Shown here: piece by piece, positions 21,039 through 28,768 of the stretch | Position numbering within the stretch: the first letter of the stretch is position 1 | Layout: each line of letters starts with the position of its first letter | Assembly (NCBI RefSeq): GCF_017310545.1 | Contig: NZ_CP066203.1 | Span: 434,001-498,000 of the forward strand | DNA: 64,000 nt | From: Methylacidimicrobium sp. B4 | Lineage (GTDB): Bacteria; Verrucomicrobiota; Verrucomicrobiia; Methylacidiphilales; Methylacidiphilaceae | Direction: 5' to 3' | Notes under the pieces: generated by a model | Told to the model about the DNA's origin: nothing | The model's database searches: none | Seen by the model: only the letters and a program-made list of their open reading frames with translations | Translations under genes and position numbers: made by a program

Positions 21039-22103
21039 ATGGATGTAACCCTGCAGCAACTGCGCGTCTTTGAGGCAATCGCTCATCACCGGAGCTTTAC
21101 CAAGGCGGCAGAGGCCGTTCACTTGACGCAGCCAGCCGTATCGATCGCGATCAAGCGCTTCGAGGAGGCGGTCGGCCTCCCGCTCTTCGAGCGCATCGGC
21201 AAAAAGATCTATCTCACTCGCGCAGGGGAGACCCTGGCGGAGCAGATTCGCGCCATTCGCCGCGAGGTCGATGCTCTGGGAAACCTCGTGCATTCGCTCC
21301 AAGGGGGAGTCCAGGGCGCGCTGCACATCGCGGGAGTCACGACCTGCAAATATTTCATGCCCCATCTGCTGGGAGCCTTCGTCCGCTCCTATCCCGGAGT
21401 CCGTCCGAGCCTGACGGTCACCAACCGGGCGCGAGTGCTCCAACGGCTTGCGGAAAACCAGGACGACCTGGTCGTAATGGGTCAGGTACCCGAAGGTCTC
21501 CCGGTGGAGACCTTTCCCTTTTTGGACAACTCGCTGGTCGTCGTGGGCTGGGCGGGTCACCCACTCGCCGGGAGGCGGAGCATCCCGCTGCGGGAGCTGC
21601 TCCAGGAGCGGTTCTTGAGTCGCGAGCCCGGCTCCGGAACGCGCGCGGCCGTCGATCAGGCCTTTCGACACGAAAGGATGGCCGTCGAGCCCTACATGGA
21701 GCTCGGGAGCAGCGAGGCCATCAAGCAGGCCGTGATCGCTGGCCTGGGCATTTCGGTGCTTTCCGCGCGCAATATCCGTCCCGAGGTGGAGCAGGGACGT
21801 CTTTGCATCCTCGATGTTGCCGGCTTTCCTCTGCAGCGGCACTGGTATGCCGTTCATCCCAGGGGGAAGCATCTCTCCCGTGCCGCGGAAACCTTCCTCG
21901 CCTTTCTCCGCACGGAAGGCGCCGCCATCCTGGAAGACGAGCCAGACGGAGCCGCTTTGACTCCGGCTAAGGGGCAACCGGAGAGGCGTCCGAATGGACG
22001 GAGCGATCCCGACGATAATCGAGGGCGGGAGCCAGCCGCCAATACCGCTGGATCTCGCAGAGCAGATAGAAGAGCTTCACCCGGAGCCAGAGAGACAGGT
22101 TGA
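21039..22103 (+). CDS. cbbR: LysR-family regulator of the RuBisCO operon, CbbR-like
   Basis: LysR-type regulator of 354 residues. The N-terminal winged helix-turn-helix is clear (LQQLRVFEAIAHHRSFTKAA followed by HLTQPAVSIAIKRFEE), and the rest is the periplasmic-binding-like effector domain. Its divergent placement from rbcL is the standard CbbR arrangement; CbbR senses metabolites such as NADPH or RuBP. About 45 extra C-terminal residues are Arg/Pro-rich and not LysR-like. They overlap the 3' end of the convergent flavoprotein gene by 137 bases. No ribosome-binding site is seen before the ATG. Confidence 0.9.
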   Translation: MDVTLQQLRVFEAIAHHRSFTKAAEAVHLTQPAVSIAIKRFEEAVGLPLFERIGKKIYLTRAGETLAEQIRAIRREVDALGNLVHSLQGGVQGALHIAGVTTCKYFMPHLLGAFVRSYPGVRPSLTVTNRARVLQRLAENQDDLVVMGQVPEGLPVETFPFLDNSLVVVGWAGHPLAGRRSIPLRELLQERFLSREPGSGTRAAVDQAFRHERMAVEPYMELGSSEAIKQAVIAGLGISVLSARNIRPEVEQGRLCILDVAGFPLQRHWYAVHPRGKHLSRAAETFLAFLRTEGAAILEDEPDGAALTPAKGQPERRPNGRSDPDDNRGREPAANTAGSRRADRRASPGARETG

Positions 22104-23259
22104 GGTCGTTATTTCCGGCCAGAAGATGAATGACGGCCTTCTTCATGGATCGGGGCGGACGCGGCGTCATGAAGACCTCGAAGGCGCGATCGTCGTAGAA
22201 CATCCGGATCATCTCCTCGAATCGGCGCGCGAGCGCATGGATCCGCCGGGTATATTCGCGTTGCTGCCGAGAGGAGAATCCAGCCGATCCGTCCGGTTGA
22301 CCCAGGATCCTCTCGGCCGCCGCTACCCCGCCCTCCAAGGCGACCGTCACACCCGAGGAAAAGACCGGATCCAGGAACCCGGCCGCATCCCCCGCGACCA
22401 GCCACCGGGCACCCGCCAGATGCTCCAAGCGATAGGTATAGTCCGCCGTGGTTCGGAAGGGAGAGATCGCTTCCGCCTTTTCCATCCGTGACCGCAACTC
22501 TCTGCTCTCCTGCACCGACGCCTCGAAGAGCTCCCGAGGACCGTTCTTCCCACCCTGAAAGGCCGCAAGCGGTCGCACCATGCCCACCGATGTCTTTTCC
22601 TCATCGAGGGGAATCAGCCAGAACCAGCCACCAGCGAGGCGGACCACCGTGATATTTCCCGCAGCCTTGCCCGGGCTGCGCCGTACATTCCGGAAATGGG
22701 CGTAGACCGCCATCTTCTTTGGGATACCCAGGTCGGTTCTGGGCAGGCGCAGGACCTTGCTCAAGAAGGGTTCCCGTCCCGTCGCATCGATGAGCCATCG
22801 CCCTTGGGCCCGTTCGGCCTTCCCGCCAAGCTCATACTCCACCTCGACCCCATCCGGCCCCTCCCGGAAGCTCCGCGCCGAGGCTCCGACCCGAATCGTC
22901 GCTCCCGACTCCCTGGCATGATCGAGGAGAAGCGCGTCAAACTTTGCCCGCTCTACCTGAAAGGTCTTGTCGTAGGGCTCGGCCAGGCTCTCTCCGAACC
23001 AGAAGCGCCGAAAGGCGCTCCCGTCGCTCAAGACAAACTCGGCTCCGGGCTTGATCATGAAACCCGCCTTTTGCACCTTTTCCCAGACCCCGATCTTCAC
23101 GAGCTCCCGATTGCAAAAGGGCAAGAGCGATTCCCCGATATGAAAACGAGGAAAGGTCTCTTTCTCGAGCAGCAGGACCCGCTTTCCGCTCCGGGCCAGG
23201 AGGCTTGCAGCGGCGCATCCCGCCGGACCGCTTCCCACGATAATGACGGAGTCCTTCAT
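21967..23259 (-). CDS. FAD-dependent oxidoreductase, flavin halogenase-like
   Basis: A 430-residue flavoprotein. The N-terminal FAD-binding IIVGSGPAGCAAASLL is followed by FPRFHIGESLLP (residues 36-47), a motif of flavin halogenases and related monooxygenases. GWFWLIPLDE lies at 211-220, comparable to the halogenase WxWxIP motif, and the second FAD motif is LVAGDAAGFLDPVFSSGV. It could be a halogenase, a hydroxylase or a reductase. The start overlaps the upstream acyl carrier protein stop (ATGA), so the substrate may be carrier-bound. The 3' end overlaps cbbR. Confidence 0.82.
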   Translation of the reverse strand: MKDSVIIVGSGPAGCAAASLLARSGKRVLLLEKETFPRFHIGESLLPFCNRELVKIGVWEKVQKAGFMIKPGAEFVLSDGSAFRRFWFGESLAEPYDKTFQVERAKFDALLLDHARESGATIRVGASARSFREGPDGVEVEYELGGKAERAQGRWLIDATGREPFLSKVLRLPRTDLGIPKKMAVYAHFRNVRRSPGKAAGNITVVRLAGGWFWLIPLDEEKTSVGMVRPLAAFQGGKNGPRELFEASVQESRELRSRMEKAEAISPFRTTADYTYRLEHLAGARWLVAGDAAGFLDPVFSSGVTVALEGGVAAAERILGQPDGSAGFSSRQQREYTRRIHALARRFEEMIRMFYDDRAFEVFMTPRPPRSMKKAVIHLLAGNNDLNLSLWLRVKLFYLLCEIQRYWRLAPALDYRRDRSVHSDASPVAP

Positions 23260-23531
23260 CTCTCCTCACCGACCTGCTGTTCCCGGAGCCAGCTTCGCAG
23301 CGTCGTCAAGTTCTCCAACACCTTGCGCGCCATGTCCGGGTCTTGCAGCGTGACGCCATATCTCCGCTCGAGCTCCGCGGTCAACTGTAGGGCATCGATC
23401 GAATCGAGCCCGATGCCGTTCGGACCGAAAAAAGGAGTCTCCTCTCCGATACGTTCGACCGGGATACGAAGCAGGCAACATTCCACCAAAAGAGCGCGTA
23501 GATCGTCGTAGGTTACAGATTGGGCGGCCAT
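23256..23531 (-). CDS. Acyl carrier protein
   Basis: A 91-residue carrier protein. The phosphopantetheine attachment Ser lies in GIGLDSIDALQL (Ser44), in a typical four-helix layout with ELERRYGV after it. A cytosolic pathway would load its substrate here. It is not in the fab gene context but is translationally coupled to the halogenase-like flavoprotein and divergent from a ketosynthase. It is therefore probably a dedicated carrier of the surrounding biosynthetic cluster. A much longer frame reaching 24020 is antisense to the ketosynthase and not used. Confidence 0.88.
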   Translation of the reverse strand: MAAQSVTYDDLRALLVECCLLRIPVERIGEETPFFGPNGIGLDSIDALQLTAELERRYGVTLQDPDMARKVLENLTTLRSWLREQQVGEER

Positions 23532-23706
23532 CCAGAGGTAAGGTCTGGTGTATATAGAAAAAACGCCGTGGCGAAGTCGACTCGAAACTTTTCCTCCCAC
23601 CCGCTCTTTCTCCCGGAAGAACCCACGGTCTCCTTTTCCCGGATCGTCCCTTCGCTCCTCCTCGAGTATGATGCACAGCATGGCCTCGCAGCAGGGAGCA
23701 AGACCC

Positions 23707-24912
23707 ATGGTCACGGTAACCGGAATCGGGATGGTCACGGCCCTCGGCGGGGATGTCGTCTCTTCCTGGGCCCAGATGCTCGAAGGGAAGGACGGCGCCC
23801 GACCGGTCGATCTCTTTTCCACCGAGGGGTGCCGCTGCCGCTCGGCCGCCCAGGCGGCTCTACCACCGCTTCCCTTGCTCTCTCCCGGAGAGCTCCGCAG
23901 GCTCCCTCGCGCCTCGCGGCTAGCGATTCCCGCCGCGCGGGAAGCCCTCGCCCAGGCAGGGCTCCTGGCCGCCGGAGGGCAGGCGAGGCTTCCGCAGATC
24001 CCTCTCTGCCTTGCGACCACCGAAGGAGGGATGGAGCTCGGAGAACGATTCCTCGAGGAACTTCTCGCGGGCCGGAAAGGGCATCTCCAATGGGTGGGCC
24101 GCTACCAGCCCCAGCAGCAGGCCATCGATCTTCAGCGAGCCTTCGGCCTGCGCGGCCGCGTGCTCGTGATCGCCAACTCCTGCTCCAGCGGGGCCGATGC
24201 CATCGGTTCTGCGGCCCAGATGATCTGGTCCGGGGAAGCCGACTGCGTCCTGACAGGAGGGTTTGAGGCTCTTGCGGAAACGGTCTTCGTCGGATTCGAC
24301 TCGCTGCGGATCCTCACGACCGATCGCTGCGCCCCATTCGACCAAGGGCGAACCGGGCTCCTCCTCGGGGAAGGAGCCGCCTTCCTCGTGCTCGAGAGCC
24401 TGGAACACGCATCGGGCCGCCAGGCACGGCCGCTCTGCCAGATCACCGGATATGGCCAAGCGACCGACCGCCATCATCTCACCCAGCCCGCACCCGACGG
24501 GAGCGCGCTCTGCCGAGCCATCGAGTCGGCTCTCGCTCAGGCCGAGGTGGCGCCCGAAGCGATCGGCTACCTGAACGCGCACGGAACCGGCACTTCCTTG
24601 AATGACGAATCGGAGGCCAACGCCTATTCCCGGTTCTTCGGGATCGGCTGGCGAACTCCGCGGATGAGCAGCGTCAAGGCGATGATCGGCCACACGCTGG
24701 GCGCCGCCGGAGCGATCGAAGCGGTCTTTTCCATCCTCGCCCTGCAGACGGGCCGGCTTCCTCCCCAGTGGAACTCCGTCGCTCCCCTTCCTGAGGTCGA
24801 GGAAGCGCTGGTCCGTCCTGGGGAACCCCTCCAGACACTCAACCACGTGATGAGCGCAAACGTCGGGTTCGGCGGCTCCAACGCAGCTTTGGTCTTTTCC
24901 CGACATGATTGA
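23707..24912 (+). CDS. Beta-ketoacyl-ACP synthase, FabF-like
   Basis: Ketosynthase of 401 residues that extends an acyl chain by decarboxylative condensation. The Cys-His-His triad is complete: Cys159 in ANSCSSGADA, His292 in NAHGTGTSLND and His329 in SVKAMIGHTLGAAG. The start at 23707 (MVTVTGIGMVT) has AGGGAG upstream and matches family starts; ATGs at 23668-23680 are alternatives. It overlaps the next ketosynthase-like gene by 8 bases, as in type II polyketide KS-CLF pairs. The 175-bp gap upstream probably holds promoters for both directions. Confidence 0.9.
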   Translation: MVTVTGIGMVTALGGDVVSSWAQMLEGKDGARPVDLFSTEGCRCRSAAQAALPPLPLLSPGELRRLPRASRLAIPAAREALAQAGLLAAGGQARLPQIPLCLATTEGGMELGERFLEELLAGRKGHLQWVGRYQPQQQAIDLQRAFGLRGRVLVIANSCSSGADAIGSAAQMIWSGEADCVLTGGFEALAETVFVGFDSLRILTTDRCAPFDQGRTGLLLGEGAAFLVLESLEHASGRQARPLCQITGYGQATDRHHLTQPAPDGSALCRAIESALAQAEVAPEAIGYLNAHGTGTSLNDESEANAYSRFFGIGWRTPRMSSVKAMIGHTLGAAGAIEAVFSILALQTGRLPPQWNSVAPLPEVEEALVRPGEPLQTLNHVMSANVGFGGSNAALVFSRHD

Positions 24913-25963
24913 TCGCCTCCTTCTCCATGCGAGCGCGGTCGGCGTCGTTTCTCCCGCCGGCTTCGGGGCCGAAAGCCTTACCCAGCCGACCCCGCCCGAG
25001 GAGCGTGCGATGCAACTCGCTTCTTCCCCGTCGCGGAGCTTCCCCTTCTTCGCGGTCGATCGATCCCATCCCCGGTGGCGCGCATGGGCCGAAGAGCCGC
25101 GGCTTCGCCGCTCGGGCGGCCTAGCGCAATTCCTTCTCGAGGCGATCCGGCAGGCGCTGGCGGGAATCGATGAGCCATCCCGCAGACGCATGGGCCTCAT
25201 TGCGGCCTTCAATAACGGGAGCATCGCCCATATCGCGCGCTTCTTTGCTGGCTATCGAACCCAGGGTCGTCGATTCGCCAGCCCCCTCCTCTTTCCCGAA
25301 ACCGTTTACAACGCGGCAACCAGCCACGCGGCGGCCGTACTCGGGCTCGGCGGTCCCAGCTGCTCGATCGTCGGCGATGAATCCGCCTGGGTCGAAGGCC
25401 TCCGCATGGCTAGGGTCTGGATCGAGCTCGGACACGCAGCCACGGTTCTTCTCGCCGCATCCGAAGAGGTCACTCCCGTGACCCTCGACGCCTTCCGGTG
25501 CGCCGGCTGGCTTCGGCGCTCTCGTCCCTTTCGACCCGCCGAGGGTGCCGTCGCGGTCCTTCTGACCGCCCATCCGGAAAGCGCGCTCTTTGCTCTCGAA
25601 GCGGCACCGGAGAGCCTCCCGTATACGAGCCGAAAGGAGCTGCTTCCGGTTGCCGCCCGACTCGCCCGAAAGATGCCGTCCCATCTTCCGGTCTACTCGA
25701 CGGCCCAAGGCTCTTGGCTCGGGGCGCTCGAAAAAGCCCTGCTCGGTTCCCGCCCCGTAGCGGAATCCTACCCATACCTCGGAGAAGCCTTCCCGGTTTC
25801 CGCCGGATGGCAGACGATCCGCGCCGCTACCCTCCTCTCCGAAGCGCGCCCGGAAATCCTGGTTCCGGTTTGGGGTAGCAGCCACCAGCTTTCGTGGCTC
25901 CACCTCCGCTTCGTCCGGCACGGCGCGCTCCCGATCCCGCGGCCGCGTCGACCCGAAGCATGA
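24905..25963 (+). CDS. Ketosynthase-like protein without active-site Cys (chain-length-factor-like)
   Basis: A 352-residue divergent thiolase-fold protein. The segment YNAATSHAAAVLGLGGPSCS (residues 135-154) matches the ketosynthase stretch before the nucleophile. The expected active-site Cys (as in TAC-S/A) is replaced by IVGDESAW, with Asp158 at or near that position. The NAHGTGT motif is not seen. Such proteins act as chain-length factors in heterodimers with an active KS. Its 8-base overlap with the intact ketosynthase supports that role; the C-terminal third is poorly conserved. Confidence 0.75.
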   Translation: MIDRLLLHASAVGVVSPAGFGAESLTQPTPPEERAMQLASSPSRSFPFFAVDRSHPRWRAWAEEPRLRRSGGLAQFLLEAIRQALAGIDEPSRRRMGLIAAFNNGSIAHIARFFAGYRTQGRRFASPLLFPETVYNAATSHAAAVLGLGGPSCSIVGDESAWVEGLRMARVWIELGHAATVLLAASEEVTPVTLDAFRCAGWLRRSRPFRPAEGAVAVLLTAHPESALFALEAAPESLPYTSRKELLPVAARLARKMPSHLPVYSTAQGSWLGALEKALLGSRPVAESYPYLGEAFPVSAGWQTIRAATLLSEARPEILVPVWGSSHQLSWLHLRFVRHGALPIPRPRRPEA

Positions 25964-25985
25964 TCACGGCCGAAAGTGCTCTTCT

Positions 25986-27011
25986 TCACGACGCCATCGC
26001 TCTGCCGCACTCCGAAGAGCGGAGCGAGGAAGAGACGGTGATCCAGCTTTCCCGGCTCGGCTCACAGCCCGCCTCCTCGATCGCTCGCAAGACCCGCTCC
26101 TCCGTCATGATCCAGCGGCCCGGGCGATAGAGAGGGTAATCGTCCCTCCATTCGCTCGGAGTCAGATTGATGGTCGCCAAGTTCGCTCCCGCCCGGAGCG
26201 CCCGCACATACCCGGCCGCGTGGCAGAGGTTCAAGGCGCTCACAGCCGGGATCACCCAGTGGGGCGAGGAGAGCCGGAGGACGGCGACCGCGTTGAGCGT
26301 CCGATCCAGATCCGCGGCCGGCATCCCGAAGAGAGGGGTCCCTTCTCCGGGGATAAACGGGCTCACGCTGCAACCGGCGAGCGGCAGGGAGCAGAGCAGG
26401 TCGAGCGTCTCTGCCGCTCGATCGTGGGTCTCCATCGGCAGTCCTTGGATCCAGCCCGAAGAGACGCTCCAACCCGTTCGCGCAAGATACCGGATCGCCT
26501 CGAGCCGCTGCTCGAGCGTGCCCGGGCACTGCAGCAGCCGATAGTGCGCGGCATCCCCCGTTTCGAGCTTCAGGATATAACCCCGCGCCCCCGCCTGCTT
26601 GAGCTCGTCGTAGCGGCGAAGATCGAAGGTGCCGAGGCAAACGCTGATGCCCAGACGGCCCTCCTTCGCCAGCTCTTCGATCACAGGCAGCACGACCTCC
26701 CGCAGGACGACGGGATCCTCTCCGGCCTGAAAATTGAGATCGGTGACCGACGCCGGCAGACCCTCCCCAATCACCCGCCGAACGGCGTCTCGCGCCAGGC
26801 GGAATCGGCGAAGAGCCCCATTGTCCCGACGCATTCCACAATAGGCGCAATTCTGCCGGCAGAAGTTGCCGACCTCGATCACCCCACGAACAAACACCCG
26901 TCTCCCGAAGACCGCCTTGCGAGTCGATTCCGCCCGATCCCAGAGCGCTCGTTGCGCGTCCGATCGCGCCTCCAGCGCGACTCCTCTCCAACCCGGCTCT
27001 CCCGTTTTCAT
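25986..27011 (-). CDS. Radical SAM enzyme, HydE/BioB-like
   Basis: A 341-residue radical SAM protein. The [4Fe-4S]-binding CxxxCxxC motif is CRQNCAYC (Cys51, Cys55, Cys58), preceded by RGVIEVGNF. SAM-binding features include LNFQAGEDPVV and LKLETGD. The overall layout resembles HydE, PylB and BioB. No hydrogenase or pyrrolysine genes are nearby. The gene converges on the chain-length-factor-like gene inside an acyl-chain cluster, so it may modify the product or make an unusual starter. The specific reaction is unknown. Confidence 0.8.
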   Translation of the reverse strand: MKTGEPGWRGVALEARSDAQRALWDRAESTRKAVFGRRVFVRGVIEVGNFCRQNCAYCGMRRDNGALRRFRLARDAVRRVIGEGLPASVTDLNFQAGEDPVVLREVVLPVIEELAKEGRLGISVCLGTFDLRRYDELKQAGARGYILKLETGDAAHYRLLQCPGTLEQRLEAIRYLARTGWSVSSGWIQGLPMETHDRAAETLDLLCSLPLAGCSVSPFIPGEGTPLFGMPAADLDRTLNAVAVLRLSSPHWVIPAVSALNLCHAAGYVRALRAGANLATINLTPSEWRDDYPLYRPGRWIMTEERVLRAIEEAGCEPSRESWITVSSSLRSSECGRAMAS

Positions 27012-27120
27012 GCCACGCAGGATCAGACGCCGCTTGCTATCGTCCGCGACCCCTTAATACACACACAGGAGTTACAAACTTTTTCTTGATCCAAGGAATT
27101 GGCACCATCAGGCTTCTGCC

Positions 27121-27552
27121 ATGCGATCCAGAGTTGCCGTGGCTTCCCGCTCGCTCGTTCTGATCGGAGCGATCGGCGCAGGCTGGCTCGCAACAGCGGA
27201 ACTCCTTCCGTCTCGTGTCCTGGCCAGCAGCGCCTCCTCCACCGACCCCTCCCCCGAATGGACTACCACGCATTCCGACGAGCCAAGCGCCACTCCTACG
27301 CCAAAAGCGCCAGCCAAGCCCCCGCAGAAGAATGGAACCGCCACCAGCCCCCAGACAAGCCGGAAACGTCCGGCCGCGCAAGCCAAGGGGAGCGGCTCCG
27401 CAGCGACCCAACCCTCCCGTAAAAGCGACCAAGCAGAGAAAGTCGCCAAGCCTGAGCCGATCGGAATTCAACTCGAGAAGCTCTTCCGCGGGATTGGTGC
27501 CGACCTCGAGGAGTTCTTCGTAGGCACGCGCACCGTCGACAAGGATGACTGA
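27121..27552 (+). CDS. Exported low-complexity hypothetical protein
   Basis: A 143-residue protein with an N-terminal signal sequence (LVLIGAIGAGWLATAELL), a Ser/Pro/Thr/Lys-rich middle and a short ordered C-terminus (IGADLEEFFVGTRTVDKDD). No domain was recognised. A degenerate second copy of the C-terminal motif lies about 300 bases downstream. The gene lies between the radical SAM gene (divergent) and a CHAP-like gene. It probably acts outside the cytoplasm; a role in the neighbouring pathway is not shown. Confidence 0.6.
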   Translation: MRSRVAVASRSLVLIGAIGAGWLATAELLPSRVLASSASSTDPSPEWTTTHSDEPSATPTPKAPAKPPQKNGTATSPQTSRKRPAAQAKGSGSAATQPSRKSDQAEKVAKPEPIGIQLEKLFRGIGADLEEFFVGTRTVDKDD

Positions 27553-27569
27553 GCCTTCCTGGCTGCCGA

Positions 27570-27588
27570 TTTTCTCGCCGCGAGAAAA
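27570..27588. terminator. Candidate hairpin behind the exported low-complexity gene
   Basis: TTTTCTCG and CGAGAAAA form a perfect 8-bp stem around a 3-base loop, 18 bases after the stop at 27552. No long T-run follows on the plus strand, so termination is uncertain. Confidence 0.35.
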
Positions 27589-27648
27589 AGCCGGAACTTT
27601 TCGGCTCCACGGTTCTGATTCGATTGGCAAGCCGCAGGCGATCCGCTT

Positions 27649-27900
27649 TTGCCGAAGGAAGCAGACCTGCTAACGCTTAGCACCGCTCCATTCTTGAGCG
27701 GGGCGCTCGCCGCCAAAGCCAAAGTCAGCGGAGCCGCGAAGCAAGCTTCCGTCACGAGTGGCTCACAATCAAAAAAGCCGAACAAGCCTAGATCGTTCAG
27801 GAGCACGGGGGGCAAAGAACTTCCTCGGGGTCGAAGCAGACCTGGAAGCGTTCTTCACGGGACAGCGGAGCGCAGACAAGCCGGATTCTCCACGAGGTGA
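27649..27900 (+). pseudogene. Degenerate tandem copy of the exported low-complexity gene
   Basis: Two overlapping frames together look like the upstream 143-residue protein. Frame 1 gives a Lys/Ser/Ala-rich stretch ending KKPNKPRSF. Frame 2 continues with FLGVEADLEAFFTGQRSADK, which matches GIGADLEEFFVGTRTVDK of the intact neighbour. A frameshift near 27800 separates them, and there is no good start or stop, so the copy is probably dead. This fills most of the gap between 27553 and 27949. Confidence 0.55.
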
Positions 27901-27949
27901 TCCCGTCCTCATCAGAAGATCGGCAGCGCCCCGCTCGGACAGGGGAGTG

Positions 27950-28582
27950 TCAAAAGAGCGATGTCGTCCGCGCGGGCATGGCCGAGCGCGGATTCGGCTT
28001 GACCGATGCCACCCGACTCCCGCGCTGAACCGGCCGGCTTTGGCTCACCGTCCGGACGGGCGTCGCTCGCGGCGCACTCTGGGCCGGCGGCACCGAATAG
28101 GCTACCGGAGCAGGAGAAGCTCGACCAACAAATCGATAGTGCTGGATTCGAGCATACTCCTTGGGCCAGACATTCCAGAGCGAACCGGGTTGACGGAAGT
28201 CGGAGTACCAGTTTCCCCGATAGAACACCTCGATATGGCCGCAGTGGCTCCTCTTTCTCGGAAGAAGGATTCGCACGTCGTAGTTCCTCGGTTGGACCCT
28301 GGCCGAGCTCTTCACATAGCAGCCGGTCTTCAACAGCGGCTCCCCATATTCCTTGGCGTAGTCCCGCCGCTCCAGCTTCTTGCCGGTCAGCTCCTCCACT
28401 GCCACGCGCACCGCCCGCGCGCACATCCCGTGGGAGTGTTTCTGCTTCGGCAGGGCTCGCTCGAACGCCTTGGGATTGGGAGTCGCCGGGACAGTGGAAA
28501 CGGCCCCACCGCGCTGGCCATAGCCCGCTGCAGCCGCCGAAAAGACGATTACGCCACTGAGGAAAATCTTGGAAAAACCCAT
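27950..28582 (-). CDS. Exported CHAP/NlpC-like protein, putative peptidoglycan hydrolase
   Basis: A 210-residue protein with a signal peptide (IFLSGVIVFSAAAAGYGQ). A Cys lies in HGMCARAVRVAVEEL (near residue 52) and a His in HCGHIEVFYRGNWYSDFRQ (near 113). This Cys-then-His layout, with GHIxVF followed by WxSDF, resembles CHAP amidases. The C-terminus is Ser/Pro/Arg-rich. The start at 28582 is chosen because the signal peptide begins there; the longer frame upstream overlaps the ligase. Assignment to CHAP is by pattern only. Confidence 0.6.
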   Translation of the reverse strand: MGFSKIFLSGVIVFSAAAAGYGQRGGAVSTVPATPNPKAFERALPKQKHSHGMCARAVRVAVEELTGKKLERRDYAKEYGEPLLKTGCYVKSSARVQPRNYDVRILLPRKRSHCGHIEVFYRGNWYSDFRQPGSLWNVWPKEYARIQHYRFVGRASPAPVAYSVPPAQSAPRATPVRTVSQSRPVQRGSRVASVKPNPRSAMPARTTSLF

Positions 28583-28768
28583 TGGGTACAGGCTTATGCC
28601 GAAAAGCAGGCTTCTGAGCAAGATTTTTCTCTTTCCTTCGCAGTTAGGCCGCAGATGGCTCTGTTCCTCCAATCGATTGGTCTCGCCCCCATAGGCTGCG
28701 AATGCTAAGGAAGCTTGTGTCCGCGGTCCCGCAGTTTTCAGGATCGAGACGCGACGAAGCGGAATCAG

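Noticed and set aside
23256-24020. Longer ACP reading frame to 24020
   Set aside because: The extension is antisense to the ketosynthase; the ATG at 23531 gives a normal ACP length.
27758-28708. 316-codon plus-strand frame as a gene
   Set aside because: After the short motif shared with the upstream exported protein it runs antisense to the CHAP-like gene, so only the first part is kept as a pseudogene.
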